DNA from: JAHEDT01 sp963825615
Lineage (GTDB): Bacteria; Desulfobacterota; Desulfuromonadia; Desulfuromonadales; BM103
Length of the DNA: 64,000 bases
Assembly: GCA_963825615.1 (NCBI GenBank)
Contig: CAWGTV010000001.1
Span: 992,001 to 1,056,000, forward strand
Reading direction: 5' to 3'
Below are positions 28,219-37,490 of the stretch, in pieces. The position numbers were made by a program, and so were the translations under genes. The notes under the pieces are model-generated. The model saw only the letters and a list, made by a program, of their open reading frames with translations. It was not told where the DNA came from and did not search any database. The first letter of the stretch is position 1. Each line of letters begins with the position of its first letter.

Positions 28219-28665
28219 TTACTTTACGCCTGCAAGGACCAGCTTTGCGACTAACAGATAGCGTGCGAACTTGCCTGCGGTGACCAGCAGGGTAAACCGC
28301 CAGAACCCGGTGTGCAAAACACCCCCCACCAGGCAAAGGGGATCTCCGAGGACCGGCATCCAGGAGAACAGGAGCATCCAACTGCCGTACCGGGCGAAGA
28401 AGTGTTCGGCCTGGCGCTGGCCGTCAGGACTGATCCGCAACACCCTCTGGGTCAGAAAAGGGCCACCCCATAAGCCGATTGCGTAAGTCGCCAGGGCGCC
28501 GCAAGTGTTACCGACGGTGGCGACCGGAACGACAAGAACGGGATCGAAACCGTTGATCAGTAGCACGGCCAACAGCCATTCGCTGCCGAGAGGCACCAGC
28601 GTGGATGCCAGGAAGCTGAGGAGAAAGAGCGCCGGGTAGCCGTTTTCAAGCAGCCAGTTTTCCAA
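28219..28665 (-). CDS. yqaA: YqaA-family DedA-like membrane protein
   Basis: A 148-residue inner-membrane protein with four or five hydrophobic segments. The VTT/DedA family signature is seen as FLASTLVPLGSEWLLAVLL near the N-terminus, a GNTCGALATYAIG segment, and FSWMPVLGDPLCLVGG. DedA relatives flip or scramble lipids. It is divergent from the GDSL gene and ends just before the REP-like repeat. Confidence 0.87.
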   Translation of the reverse strand: MENWLLENGYPALFLLSFLASTLVPLGSEWLLAVLLINGFDPVLVVPVATVGNTCGALATYAIGLWGGPFLTQRVLRISPDGQRQAEHFFARYGSWMLLFSWMPVLGDPLCLVGGVLHTGFWRFTLLVTAGKFARYLLVAKLVLAGVK

Positions 28666-28766
28666 CGGGGGGATGCCTTCTTGACGCCATCCATCTAGGC
28701 GTGCCGGATAAAATGTGCCATGATACAGGTGTTTTATTTATCATCATATCTTGACACGAGGTTGTC

Positions 28767-29381
28767 ATGGGTCGAAACTTTTTCATTGTCTTCAGCGTGA
28801 TTTTTTTTACCCTGCTCTGCTCCGGCTGCGATTCCGGGCCGCGCATCGCGCCATTCAGCCAGGATGCCGTTGTGCTGGCTTTCGGCGACAGCCTCACATA
28901 CGGCACCGGTGCCTCATCCGGTCAATCCTATCCGGAGGTTCTGGCTAGCCTGATCGGCAGACCGGTCGTCAATGTCGGCGTGCCCGGCGAGGTATCCGCC
29001 TCCGGCCTGACGCGGCTACCGGCCATGCTCGCAAGGTACAACCCCTCGCTGGTCATCCTCTGCCATGGCGGCAACGACTTTCTGCGCCGTCTCGACCCGG
29101 AAGAGACCAGCCGCAACCTCAAAGCAATGGTCGAATTGATTCGCTCGCAGGGAGCCGACGTCATCCTGATCGGGGTCCCCAAGCTTGGTTTTGGCCTGGG
29201 AGTCCCCAAATTGTACTCTAACATCGCCGCACAGTATGCAATTCCCTTGCAAAAAGACATTCTGCTCGACCTGTTGAGCGACAATGCCATGAAGAGCGAC
29301 GCCATCCACCCCAACGCAACCGGCTACCGCCTGATGGCCGAAGCGATTTACGAAGTCATCAACAAGGCTCAGCACAAATAG
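28767..29381 (+). CDS. GDSL/SGNH esterase lipoprotein (TesA-like)
   Basis: A 204-residue SGNH hydrolase. The signal FFIVFSVIFFTLLCSGC gives a lipobox Cys near residue 21, so it is a periplasmic lipoprotein. Block I is AFGDSLTYG with the nucleophile Ser, block II VGVPGE, block III HGGND, and block V SDAIHPN with the Asp-His pair. All catalytic parts are kept. It resembles TesA/arylesterases acting on acyl esters. It is nine bases before ygiQ, so the two form an operon. Confidence 0.92.
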   Translation: MGRNFFIVFSVIFFTLLCSGCDSGPRIAPFSQDAVVLAFGDSLTYGTGASSGQSYPEVLASLIGRPVVNVGVPGEVSASGLTRLPAMLARYNPSLVILCHGGNDFLRRLDPEETSRNLKAMVELIRSQGADVILIGVPKLGFGLGVPKLYSNIAAQYAIPLQKDILLDLLSDNAMKSDAIHPNATGYRLMAEAIYEVINKAQHK

Positions 29382-29389
29382 GACAGCCC

Positions 29390-31228
29390 TTGACGCAAAC
29401 AAGAGACAACAGATTTATCCCGCGCTCCCTGGCGGAGATGGCCGGGCGCGGATGGGACGAACTCGACGTGCTGTTCATCACCGGGGACGCCTATATCGAC
29501 CACCCGGCGTTCGGCACGGCGCTGCTGGCCCGCCTGCTCGAAGCCGAAGGGTTGCGGGTCGGCGTACTTGCGCAACCGGACTGGCGTGATCCTGACGCCT
29601 TCAGGGTCATGGGACGGCCGCGCCTGTTTGCCGCAATCTCTGCCGGCGCCATGGATTCGATGGTCAATCATTATACCGCTGCCAAAAAGGTGCGAAACGA
29701 CGATGCCTACACCCCGGGCGGGCGCGCCGGCGCCCGGCCGAACCGCGCGGTCATCGCCTATACAGCCGCCGTCAAGGGCGCCTTCAAGGGGCTGCCGACG
29801 GTGATCGGCGGGATCGAGGCGAGCCTGCGACGGCTCGCTCACTACGATTACTGGGACAACAAAGTCAGACGTTCGGTGCTGGTCGACAGCAAGGCCGACC
29901 TGCTCCTCTTCGGTATGGCCGAATCCGCCTTGATCTCCCTGGCCGGACGGATGTCGGCAGGAGAACCGATCGAGGGCATTACCGACCTTCGCGGCTCCGC
30001 CTGCCTGACCACAAACCGTGCGGGCGCTGCCGTCGAGCTCCCCTCCTTCGAAGAGGTCGCACGCAGTACCGACGCCTACAATTGCGCCTTCAAACTGGCC
30101 GCCGAGCAGTCCAACCCCTTCAGTGGCAAGCCCCTGCTCCAGCCCCACGGCGATCGGTTGCTTCTGGTCAATCCCCCGGCCATGCCGCTCGACGAAGCCC
30201 AGCTCGACCGCATCTATGCTCTGCCCTTCACCAAGCTGCCGCATCCGTCGTATCACGAACCGATTCCGGCCTACGAGCAGATCCGCTTCTCCATCACCAG
30301 TCACCGCGGCTGCTGCGGCGGCTGCGCCTTCTGTGCCATCACCCATCACCAGGGGAAGACGATCCAGTCACGTTCGACGCAGTCGGTTGCCGATGAGCTT
30401 GACCGACTGACACACCATCCTGAGTTCCGCGGGACGATCACCGATGTCGGCGGACCGACGGCAAACATGTTCGGCATGCGCTGCAGCGACCCGCATGCAC
30501 AGGCGGTCTGCCGTCGCGAGAGCTGCCTCTATCCGCAGATCTGTAAACACCTCGACACCCGTGACGAGCGTGCCGTCGCCCTGTTGCGCAGACTGCGCAA
30601 GCATCCGGCCGTCAAGCACCTGTTCGTCGCCTCGGGGATCCGCTTCGACCTGCTAAACCGGCAACCGGACTATTTTGCCGAGCTGATCGAACATCACGTC
30701 GGCGGGCTGCTCAAGGTGGCCCCCGAATCGAGCAGCCCGCAAGTCACGAAAATCATGCGCAAACCGGGGCCGCAGGTCTTCGAGCAGTTCCTGCAGCGCT
30801 TTCGCGAGCAGAGCCTGCGGCTGGACAAAAAACAGTCGGTGGTCCCCTACTTCATCAGCGCCCACCCTGGCTGCACCCTCGACGATATGATCGAGGTCGC
30901 TCTCTTCCTGCAGGAGCACAACCTGCGCGTCGAGCAGGTCCAGGAGTTCACACCGACCCCGGGCAGCCTGGCCACCTGTATCTACCATACCGGGCGCGAT
31001 CCTTTTACTGGAGAAACGGTGCACGTGCCCCGCGATGCAATTGAGCGGCGTCTGCAGAAAGCTCTCCTGCTCTGGCACCTGCCCGAGAATCGCGGCGATG
31101 TCGTCGAAGCGCTGAGAAGATGCCATCGCCAGGAATTGGCCGACCGTTTGACCGGACCAGTCGAGCGCCCCGGCGGCAAATCGGCGCAACACTCCAGGGC
31201 ACAGACAAAGCGCAACAAGAAAAGATAA
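29390..31228 (+). CDS. ygiQ: YgiQ-family radical SAM protein
   Basis: A 612-residue radical SAM enzyme. The N-terminal domain begins RFIPRSLAEMAGRGWDELDV, includes GDAYIDHP and IGGIEASLRR, and belongs to the family. The [4Fe-4S] motif is in HRGCCGGCAFCAITHH around residues 302-317. TTG 29390 is the start, because AGGA lies eight bases before it and the next ATG would remove conserved N-terminal residues. Product unknown in the family. Confidence 0.92.
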   Translation: MTQTRDNRFIPRSLAEMAGRGWDELDVLFITGDAYIDHPAFGTALLARLLEAEGLRVGVLAQPDWRDPDAFRVMGRPRLFAAISAGAMDSMVNHYTAAKKVRNDDAYTPGGRAGARPNRAVIAYTAAVKGAFKGLPTVIGGIEASLRRLAHYDYWDNKVRRSVLVDSKADLLLFGMAESALISLAGRMSAGEPIEGITDLRGSACLTTNRAGAAVELPSFEEVARSTDAYNCAFKLAAEQSNPFSGKPLLQPHGDRLLLVNPPAMPLDEAQLDRIYALPFTKLPHPSYHEPIPAYEQIRFSITSHRGCCGGCAFCAITHHQGKTIQSRSTQSVADELDRLTHHPEFRGTITDVGGPTANMFGMRCSDPHAQAVCRRESCLYPQICKHLDTRDERAVALLRRLRKHPAVKHLFVASGIRFDLLNRQPDYFAELIEHHVGGLLKVAPESSSPQVTKIMRKPGPQVFEQFLQRFREQSLRLDKKQSVVPYFISAHPGCTLDDMIEVALFLQEHNLRVEQVQEFTPTPGSLATCIYHTGRDPFTGETVHVPRDAIERRLQKALLLWHLPENRGDVVEALRRCHRQELADRLTGPVERPGGKSAQHSRAQTKRNKKR

Positions 31229-31332
31229 CGCGCCGACCAACTACCGGGGGCAACCCGCGGCCGGCAGTGTTGGCTTTTCCCTGCCATGCCGTTATGATGG
31301 ATCATCAACACTGCACATGAAAGAGATTCGCT

Positions 31333-31990
31333 ATGGAACGTCTGCTTGATGAGATCGAGGTCCGGGTGCTGGGCTGCCTGGTCGAAAAAGACTTGGCGAC
31401 CCCCGAATACTATCCGCTGACCCTCAATGCCCTGACCAACGCCTGCAACCAGAAATCGAATCGCGATCCGGTCATGCTGCTGGAAGAGACCGACGTAGTC
31501 CGGGCTCTCGACAGCCTGCGACAGGAAACAGTTCGCCCACCAGTCTGCAGAAGGGGTACGAGCTGCCAAGTACTGCCATAACCTCGAGGGACAGCTGCGC
31601 TTGGAACCAGAGGAGCTGGCGGTCCTCGCCGAACTGCTGCTGCGTGGACCGCAAACCGTCGGCGAACTGCGCAACCGCAGCGAGCGCATGTGTCCGGCAG
31701 GCGATCTGCAGGCGGTAGAGGAGTTGCTGCAGAACCTGATGGAGCGGGAGGAACCGCTGGTGGTGCGACTGCCACGCCAACCTGGTCGCAAGGAGCATCG
31801 TTTTGCACACCTTTTGGCGGGCCCGCCGGAGATCGACGAGTCCAGCAGCTTGCCGGCCGAACCGGCAAGGCTGCAGGTAGCCGCAGAGCATGATCGCATG
31901 ACGAAACTTGAGGATGAGCTTGCCGCACTGCGCACCGAACTCGATGAGATGCGCGCCCAGCTGCAGGCCTTCCAGGCCCAGTTCGAATAA
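31333..31990 (+). CDS. yceH: YceH (DUF480) protein, frameshifted
   Basis: YceH proteins carry two winged-helix-like units. The first reads RVLGCLVEKDLATPEYYPLTL and ALTNACNQKSNRDPVM. After SLRQ one extra G at 31525 shifts the frame. Removing it gives KQFAHQSAEGVRAAKYCHNL and then ELAVLAELLLRGPQTVGELR for the second unit, 218 residues in all. The C-terminus is a coiled coil (MTKLEDELAALRTELDEM). Function unknown. It is 25 bases before pabB-pabC. Confidence 0.88.
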
Positions 31991-32015
31991 GCCTCACGAG
32001 ACCGACGACTGCAAG

Positions 32016-33746
32016 ATGCCAGAGCTCGCTGTTCTCTACGATCCTGACGCCGGCAACTGGTTGCGTTTTGCCAATCCCCTCGAAGTGCTCGCAGTCCACA
32101 GCAGGGACCAGGTTCTGCCCACCTTGGAGTATATCGAGCGCCGTGTGGAGGAGGACGGGCTTTATGCCGCCGGATTAGTCAGCTATGAAGCCGCGTCAGC
32201 TTTTGACGAAGCCTTGCAGACCTCCGCTCCGGGAGACTTCCCCCTGCTGCATTTCGGTCTCTTCGCAGCGGCAGAACGCATTGAACTGCCGTTGCCAGCC
32301 AGCGAGGCGGATTTGCCGCATTGGCAGGCACAGGAAAGTGCCGCTGATTTTGCCGCGAAGGTCGACCTGATCCGCAACGCTATCGCCCACGGTGAAACTT
32401 ACCAGGTCAACCTGACCTTCCCGCTACATTCTGATTTTTCCCAGGATTCCTGGCCCTTCTTCCTGCAGCTGGCGTACGGCCAGCGGGCCGGTGGTGCCGG
32501 CTACCTGCGAACCAGCCGCTGGGACATTTGTTCCGTATCCCCAGAGCTCTTCTTTACCAGGGATGGCGCTCAACTGTGTATGCGCCCGATGAAAGGCACC
32601 GCACCGCGTGGGCTGACTCTGGCAGAGGATCGCCGTCAGGCGCAGTCTTTGCTGCAATCGGCCAAAAATCGTGCCGAAAACATCATGATCCTCGACATGG
32701 TGCGCAACGACCTCGGCAAACTGGCGCCCCCCGGAGGGGTGAGCACCGCAGCGATTTGCGCTCTGGAGAAATACCCCACCGTCTGGCAGCTGACTTCAAC
32801 GGCCGTTGCACAGAGCGAGGCTTCGCTGGCTGAAATCTTTCAGGCTCTGTTCCCCTGTGCCTCGATCACCGGCGCACCCAAGGCCAAAACCATGCAGATC
32901 ATTGCCACCACCGAAACAGGGCCACGGCAGCTTTATACCGGCACCTTCGGCTGGCTGGCACCGGGCCGCCGGGCACGCTTCAATGTCGCTATCCGCACCG
33001 TGCTGATCGACAAGCAATTCAAGTGTGCCCGCTATGACGTCGGGGCTGGCATCACCTGGGATTCGGAGAGCGATGCAGAATACCGCGAATGCCTCGACAA
33101 GGCGGCAGTGCTAACCAGGCATCCGGGGGACTTTGCCCTGATCGAAAGCTTGCGCTGGACACCCGCCAAAGGCTACTTCATCCTGCCTGAGCATCTGGCC
33201 CGCCTGCAGGCCTCGGCGGAATACTTCGATTTTCCATGCGGAGTCGATTTGGTCGATGAGTACCTGCAATCACTGGCCGGCAATTTTCCGGACACGCCGC
33301 AACGCGTTCGTTTGCTACTGCACGAAAACGGTGCGCTCGATGGGACCTTTGCTCCCCTGCTCCCTGACCAGCGATCACCCCTGCGGATACGCTTTGCAGC
33401 ACATCCCATAGAGGTTGAGGATGTTCGACTCTACCACAAGACCACCCAGCGCCAGTTCTACGAAACCTGCAAGAATGAAGCAGCGGATGTCGATGAAGTC
33501 GTGCTCTGGAATCAGCGCGACGAAGTGACCGAGTGCTGTACAGCAAACCTGGTGATCGAAAAAGATGGCCGGCTGGTTACACCGCCCCTGACTAGCGGCC
33601 TGTTGCCCGGGACTTACCGAAATTTTCTGCTGCGGCGCGGCGTCCTCGCAGAGCAGGTGATCAGCATGGACGACCTTCGCGCAAGTCCGCGCATCTTTCT
33701 GATCAACGCAGTACGCAAATGGCGACGGGCCGAACTCTGCCTGTAA
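32016..33746 (+). CDS. pabB-pabC: PabB-PabC fusion: aminodeoxychorismate synthase component I and ADC lyase
   Basis: A 576-residue fusion making p-aminobenzoate for folate. The chorismate-binding part covers about residues 1-375: GETYQVNLTFPL, MRPMKGTAPRG, the ENIMILDMVRNDLG helix and PCASITGAPK are diagnostic. From about 380 a class IV PLP fold follows: LIESLRWTPAKGYFILPEHL, the likely PLP Lys in LYHKTTQR, VTECCTANLVI and TPPLTSGLLPGTYR. Such fusions are common in this lineage. The glutamine amidotransferase partner PabA is not here. The start is placed at ATG 32016. Confidence 0.92.
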   Translation: MPELAVLYDPDAGNWLRFANPLEVLAVHSRDQVLPTLEYIERRVEEDGLYAAGLVSYEAASAFDEALQTSAPGDFPLLHFGLFAAAERIELPLPASEADLPHWQAQESAADFAAKVDLIRNAIAHGETYQVNLTFPLHSDFSQDSWPFFLQLAYGQRAGGAGYLRTSRWDICSVSPELFFTRDGAQLCMRPMKGTAPRGLTLAEDRRQAQSLLQSAKNRAENIMILDMVRNDLGKLAPPGGVSTAAICALEKYPTVWQLTSTAVAQSEASLAEIFQALFPCASITGAPKAKTMQIIATTETGPRQLYTGTFGWLAPGRRARFNVAIRTVLIDKQFKCARYDVGAGITWDSESDAEYRECLDKAAVLTRHPGDFALIESLRWTPAKGYFILPEHLARLQASAEYFDFPCGVDLVDEYLQSLAGNFPDTPQRVRLLLHENGALDGTFAPLLPDQRSPLRIRFAAHPIEVEDVRLYHKTTQRQFYETCKNEAADVDEVVLWNQRDEVTECCTANLVIEKDGRLVTPPLTSGLLPGTYRNFLLRRGVLAEQVISMDDLRASPRIFLINAVRKWRRAELCL

Positions 33747-33772
33747 TGGCACGGCTTGTCAGACAAAAAAAA

Positions 33773-33802
33773 CGGGCCCCACAGAAACCTGCGGGGCCCG
33801 TC
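33773..33802. terminator. Bidirectional terminator between pabB-pabC and csp
   Basis: Arms ACGGGCCCC (33773-33781) and GGGGCCCGT (33794-33802) pair perfectly. The A tract at about 33766-33773 gives a U run on the minus strand, so it should end the csp transcript well and may also serve pabB-pabC. Confidence 0.75.
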
Positions 33803-33822
33803 TCGATTAATTGGTAACAACC

Positions 33823-34023
33823 TCAGGCTTTTACAACATTGGAAGCCTGAAGACCTTTCGGGCCATTCTCGACGTCAAATGTAACGCGCTCGCCTTCGGC
33901 CAGAGACTTGAAGCCATCGCCCTGGATCGAAGAGAAGTGCACGAATACATCCGGCCCGTCATCCTGAGAAATAAACCCGAACCCCTTCGCATCATTAAAC
34001 CATTTCACTGTTCCCTCTGCCAT
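33823..34023 (-). CDS. CspA-family cold-shock protein
   Basis: A 66-residue single OB-fold protein. RNP1 is KGFGFISQDD and RNP2 VFVHFSSI, following the typical start MAEGTVKWFNDAKGFGF. It binds single-stranded RNA or DNA and relieves secondary structure. AAGGAG precedes ATG 34023. The gene has a long untranslated leader (see 34024-34320), as cold-regulated csp genes often do. Confidence 0.95.
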   Translation of the reverse strand: MAEGTVKWFNDAKGFGFISQDDGPDVFVHFSSIQGDGFKSLAEGERVTFDVENGPKGLQASNVVKA

Positions 34024-34320
34024 TTCTACTTCTCCTTCTTTCTGCTCAATGTTTTGAGCTCTGTTTGGTTGCGTCCGAAGAATTGGCCTGAAAACAATAA
34101 TACCGCACGAGCCCTCTTGCCTGTGCGGTACACCATCATCACAATGATGGCTATCATGCTTTTCCAGCCTATTTACCAGACACAAACTTCTAAGAGATTT
34201 TCTTATTAAACCAATTACATGGTCAAATGCAAGTGCTAAACACCTCGACCATGAGAATTGTTTGATCAATTCAAATGAACTATTCACGTCACAGAGTATA
34301 ATTTCCCTTTGGCTCTCCCG
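34024..34320 (-). promoter_or_regulatory. Long A+T-rich leader of the cold-shock gene
   Basis: About 300 bp upstream of csp with no gene on the minus strand. It contains a hairpin with arms TACCGCAC and GTGCGGTA (34101-34108, 34123-34130) roughly 80-105 bases before the start codon. CspA mRNAs in enterobacteria have thermosensing leaders of comparable length; a similar role here is inference. I could not fix the promoter; AGTATA at 34295-34300 read backwards gives a TATACT -10 without a good -35. Confidence 0.4.
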
Positions 34321-34361
34321 CACAGAAATGATTATATTGCCCTTGGTTTCAGCATGGTCGT

Positions 34362-35123
34362 TTGACCAATCGGCAAGGAGTCGGAGCCTTACAAGCCTTG
34401 AAACAGCATGATCAAATCGACAAATTCACCAGCAGATGGCTTGCTAAGTATCGTCAGGCAGGCAGGACGATCTATTGCCGCGATCGCTGCGCCGGCTGCT
34501 GTCACCTGGCTGTACATGCGACCTGGCCCGAGGCCGTCGCTGTCACCGGCCACTTGTCCGCACAGCAGTCCAGGCAATTGGCCGAGTACGTTGAGCGACT
34601 GCAGGACGCCCTGCCTGAGCTGACCGACCTGAAAAGTTATCTCAAGCGCCATCGCCAGGCCCTTGGACCCTGCCCCTTTCTCGATGCAACGGGCTCTTGT
34701 TCAATCTACCCCGTACGCCCACTAGCCTGCCGGGCGCTGCTGTCGACACGATCGGCCGCCTGGTGTACAGTCGATTTTTCCGCGCTTGACCAGTGGGACA
34801 AGCAGGCATATGAGAGCAGCCTCGACCGCCAGGTCGTTGCCTGGCCGACGCACTATGTCGCCGCGACCCAGGATATCGCCAAGGAGTTGGAACGTGACCT
34901 GCTCGCATCAATGCGGCGCCGGGCCGGTTGGGCGCTGTCTGGCAACTTTGCTGTTATGGTCTGGCTTGCAGTAAACAATCATCTGAATGGCCCGGAGCAC
35001 AAGACGACCGAGCAGCTCCGAGCCCTTCTGGAGACCTACCGACTCGACAACCGCCTGCTGTTGAACTTTTCAGTCAGCAGCCAGGAACTCGGAGCTGACG
35101 TTCCGCAGCAGAACACTGACTAG
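34362..35123 (+). CDS. YkgJ-family cysteine-cluster protein
   Basis: A 253-residue protein with the Cys pattern of the YkgJ family: CRDRCAGCCHLAVH, PCPFLDATGSCSIYPVRPLACR and a later Cys (AAWCTVDF). The family is thought to bind zinc or an Fe-S centre and may act in redox or modification chemistry. The C-terminal half is helical. The start is uncertain: TTG 34362 is the furthest, and AAGGAG at 34375-34380 would fit a later start. It is followed ten bases on by the HIT gene. Confidence 0.83.
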   Translation: MTNRQGVGALQALKQHDQIDKFTSRWLAKYRQAGRTIYCRDRCAGCCHLAVHATWPEAVAVTGHLSAQQSRQLAEYVERLQDALPELTDLKSYLKRHRQALGPCPFLDATGSCSIYPVRPLACRALLSTRSAAWCTVDFSALDQWDKQAYESSLDRQVVAWPTHYVAATQDIAKELERDLLASMRRRAGWALSGNFAVMVWLAVNNHLNGPEHKTTEQLRALLETYRLDNRLLLNFSVSSQELGADVPQQNTD

Positions 35124-35133
35124 CGAGGAGCAG

Positions 35134-35580
35134 ATGTTCGAACTTCATCCCCGCCTGACACAAGACACCCTTGCAGTCGGCGACTTCCCCCTCTGCCGTC
35201 TGTTGCTCATGAACGATGCCAGCTACCCCTGGTTCATCCTGGTCCCGCGTCGCGACGGGATCAGGGAAATATTCGAGCTCACCCAAGGTGAGCAGCAACA
35301 ACTGCTCAAGGAATCGTCACAGCTGGCACGGGTACTGAGCAGGGTCTTTCAGGCCGATAAGTTGAACATTGCCGCGCTGGGCAACATGGTCCCGCAGCTG
35401 CACATCCATCATGTCGTCCGCTATCGGCACGACCAGGCCTGGCCGCAGCCCGTTTGGGGGTTGTTCCCCGCAAGTCCTTATACAGAAAGAGCCTGGCAGG
35501 AAACCTGTGCCGGCCTTATCGACCATCTGGTTGATTTCACCCCTGACCGCAGCTGCATCACGGCTCCGAGAGCCTGTTAG
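35134..35580 (+). CDS. HIT-family nucleotide hydrolase/transferase-like protein
   Basis: A 148-residue HIT protein. The catalytic strand is MVPQLHIHHVVRYRHD with His90 and His92; the third canonical His position is Val94 while His93 is extra. This QLHIHxVxR form with AWPQPVWG is a recognised subgroup. It should hydrolyse or transfer nucleotidyl groups, substrate unknown. GAGGAG lies just before ATG 35134. It is in an operon with the YkgJ gene. Confidence 0.9.
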   Translation: MFELHPRLTQDTLAVGDFPLCRLLLMNDASYPWFILVPRRDGIREIFELTQGEQQQLLKESSQLARVLSRVFQADKLNIAALGNMVPQLHIHHVVRYRHDQAWPQPVWGLFPASPYTERAWQETCAGLIDHLVDFTPDRSCITAPRAC

Positions 35581-35608
35581 CAATCAACTTCAGCGGATAT
35601 GAGCCACT

Positions 35609-36224
35609 ATGAATATTGCTGATCCGAAATACCTTGAACACCTGCGGGACCTCCCCTCTGGCTACCTGCTCGACCTGCTGGCAGACCAGGAGGGTTCGGA
35701 CACGGAATCGATCTACTGGGTGCTGCAGGAACGCGGACTGTTCCGGGACGAAATCGACCTGAAGGTTCAGCGCAGGCGCAGTTCCACTTGGCCACGCCCT
35801 TACAAGCTCTGGACCGCGGCACGTTGGCTGACCCTGTTCAACACCTTGATCGTGAGCTACTTCAACGTGAACCGGCCTCTACCGGCTTATGCAGAGCGAA
35901 CACGCCTTCAAGGTCCCGCTGCTCTTCCTGGCGGTCGGCTGCATCATGTGCGGCTTCGTGGTCGGCTTCAAGTTAACCACCCACATCTACCAGGGGAGTC
36001 AATCGCTGCTCTACTGCGGCTTCCCTTTCCCGGTCGGTTTTGTCGAACTGCAAAGCGGACAGGACAGTCTCCGGAATAAAGCGTCCATGACCCTGCGCAT
36101 GGCCCTGAACGCCCTGGTCGGGGTCAGCCTGACGCTCTTTCCCGCTCATCTTCATCTTCATCATGATGGACTGATCTTTTCAGCACACTCGCACTCGTCC
36201 CAGCACCAGGGAGATAACGCTTAG
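35609..36224 (+). CDS. Membrane protein of unknown function, frameshifted
   Basis: Not a family I recognise. Residues 1-70 are soluble (YLEHLRDLPSGYLLDLLADQ). They are followed by a membrane segment (LTLFNTLIVSYFNV) and, after a frame break, a second (PLLFLAVGCIMCGFVVGF). An extra C at 35876-35877 separates NVN from LYRLMQSEHAFKV. Corrected length is about 204 residues, ending HSHSSQHQGDNA; the tail is His-rich (HLHLHH). It follows the HIT gene by 28 bp. Confidence 0.6.
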
Positions 36225-36280
36225 CCCCGCTCAGCTGTTGCGCAAGCACAGTCAGAATGGTACATTTACAAAGTATCATT

Positions 36281-37405
36281 ATGGAGCGCTCATGCGTCAC
36301 GTTCATCATTGCCTTGGTCCTGATATCCTGCGGCCTGCTGCTGACAAGCTGCAACGAACCAGAACCGATACGCATCGGTTTTATCGGAGGCCTGACCGCG
36401 CGCGCAGCAGGTCTCAGCACCAGCGGGCGCGACGGTTTTCTGCTTGCCGTTGAAGAAGTAAACGCACGTGGCGGGATCCATAACCGTAGAGTCGAAGCCC
36501 TAGTCCAGGACACCCACATGCACAGAGAGACCGCCTTGCAGGCCGTGCACAAGCTGATCGACAGCAGGGTCTCGGCGATTATCGGCCCGATGACCAGTCA
36601 GACGGCCGTAACCATTGTTCCGGAGATCAACCGGGCCCGGATTCCGATGGTGAGCCCGACAGCCAGCACGAACGAGTTGGCCGGCATAGACGATTATTTC
36701 TTCAGAGTGTATTACACCAATGCCCAGGCTGCGAAACTGCTCGCCGAAAAACTCGCAGCCAAGGAAACGACCCATCGCATCGCGGCCATATACGATCTTG
36801 ACAACCGCGCATACACGGAGGACTGGGCGCTGCAGTTTCAGGAGAACCTCGAACGCAGCGGCGGATCGCTGGTTGTCAAAATACCCTTCGATTTTCATAC
36901 AGATTCTCTCTTTCTGGACCTGGCCAGACAGGCGGCAGCGTCAAATCCGCATGGGATTCTGATCCTGGCCAATGCCGTTGACACCGCCATGATCTGCCAG
37001 CAACTGGCGAAGATCGGCATCGATGTGCCCCTTTATGCGACCGGATGGTCCTATTCAGACGATCTGCTGCAGTTCGGCGGCAAGAGCGTCGAGGGACTGA
37101 CGATCATCCAGAGCGCCGACCTGCAGGACCCCTCTCCCGCCATGCAGCATTTTGTCGCGGCTTACCAGCAGCGCTTCCACGCGCACCAAATTTTCCGGCC
37201 ATGCACGCGTACGACGCAACCCGCAGAATCCTGGCCATCTTCGCTAAAACCACGGACCCCCAAGGGATCCGCGATGAATTGCTGAAGAATGGAAAGCTTT
37301 GCAGGACTCCAGTCCGACCTGGCCGTCGATCGTTACGGCGACCTGAAAACCCCCCGCCTTTTCCTGGCCCGCATCGTCAACGGCCAGTTCGTTAGAACCG
37401 ACTGA
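36281..37405 (+). CDS. Periplasmic branched-chain amino-acid-type ligand-binding lipoprotein, two frameshifts
   Basis: A type I periplasmic binding protein (LivJ/Peripla_BP_6). The lipobox is LLLTSC. It has IRIGFIGGLTARAAG, then GRDGFLLAVEEVNARGGI, IIGPMTSQTAV and the second-lobe segments. Near 37181-37189 a base is missing; the frame resumes PNFPAMHAYDATRRILAIF. Near 37301-37304 an extra base follows and the original frame resumes GLQSDLAVDRYGDLKTPRLF to the stop at 37405. Corrected length is about 374 residues. No permease genes are adjacent, so it may feed a sensor, perhaps the histidine kinase at 40.7 kb; that is speculation. ATG 36257 is an alternative start. Confidence 0.85.
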
Positions 37406-37490
37406 CTTTCTCCGGGTCTTCGCCTTCAGAAAAGTGGCGATGTCACAGCGGCATGGTATGATCGAAGGATATCACGAGAAAGGATTTACC

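Noticed and set aside
29369..30349. 326-codon minus-strand open frame
   Set aside because: Antisense to ygiQ, whose radical SAM motif and family match are unambiguous.
30982..31935. 317-codon minus-strand open frame rich in Ser and Arg
   Set aside because: Overlaps ygiQ and yceH in antisense; composition typical of a shadow frame.
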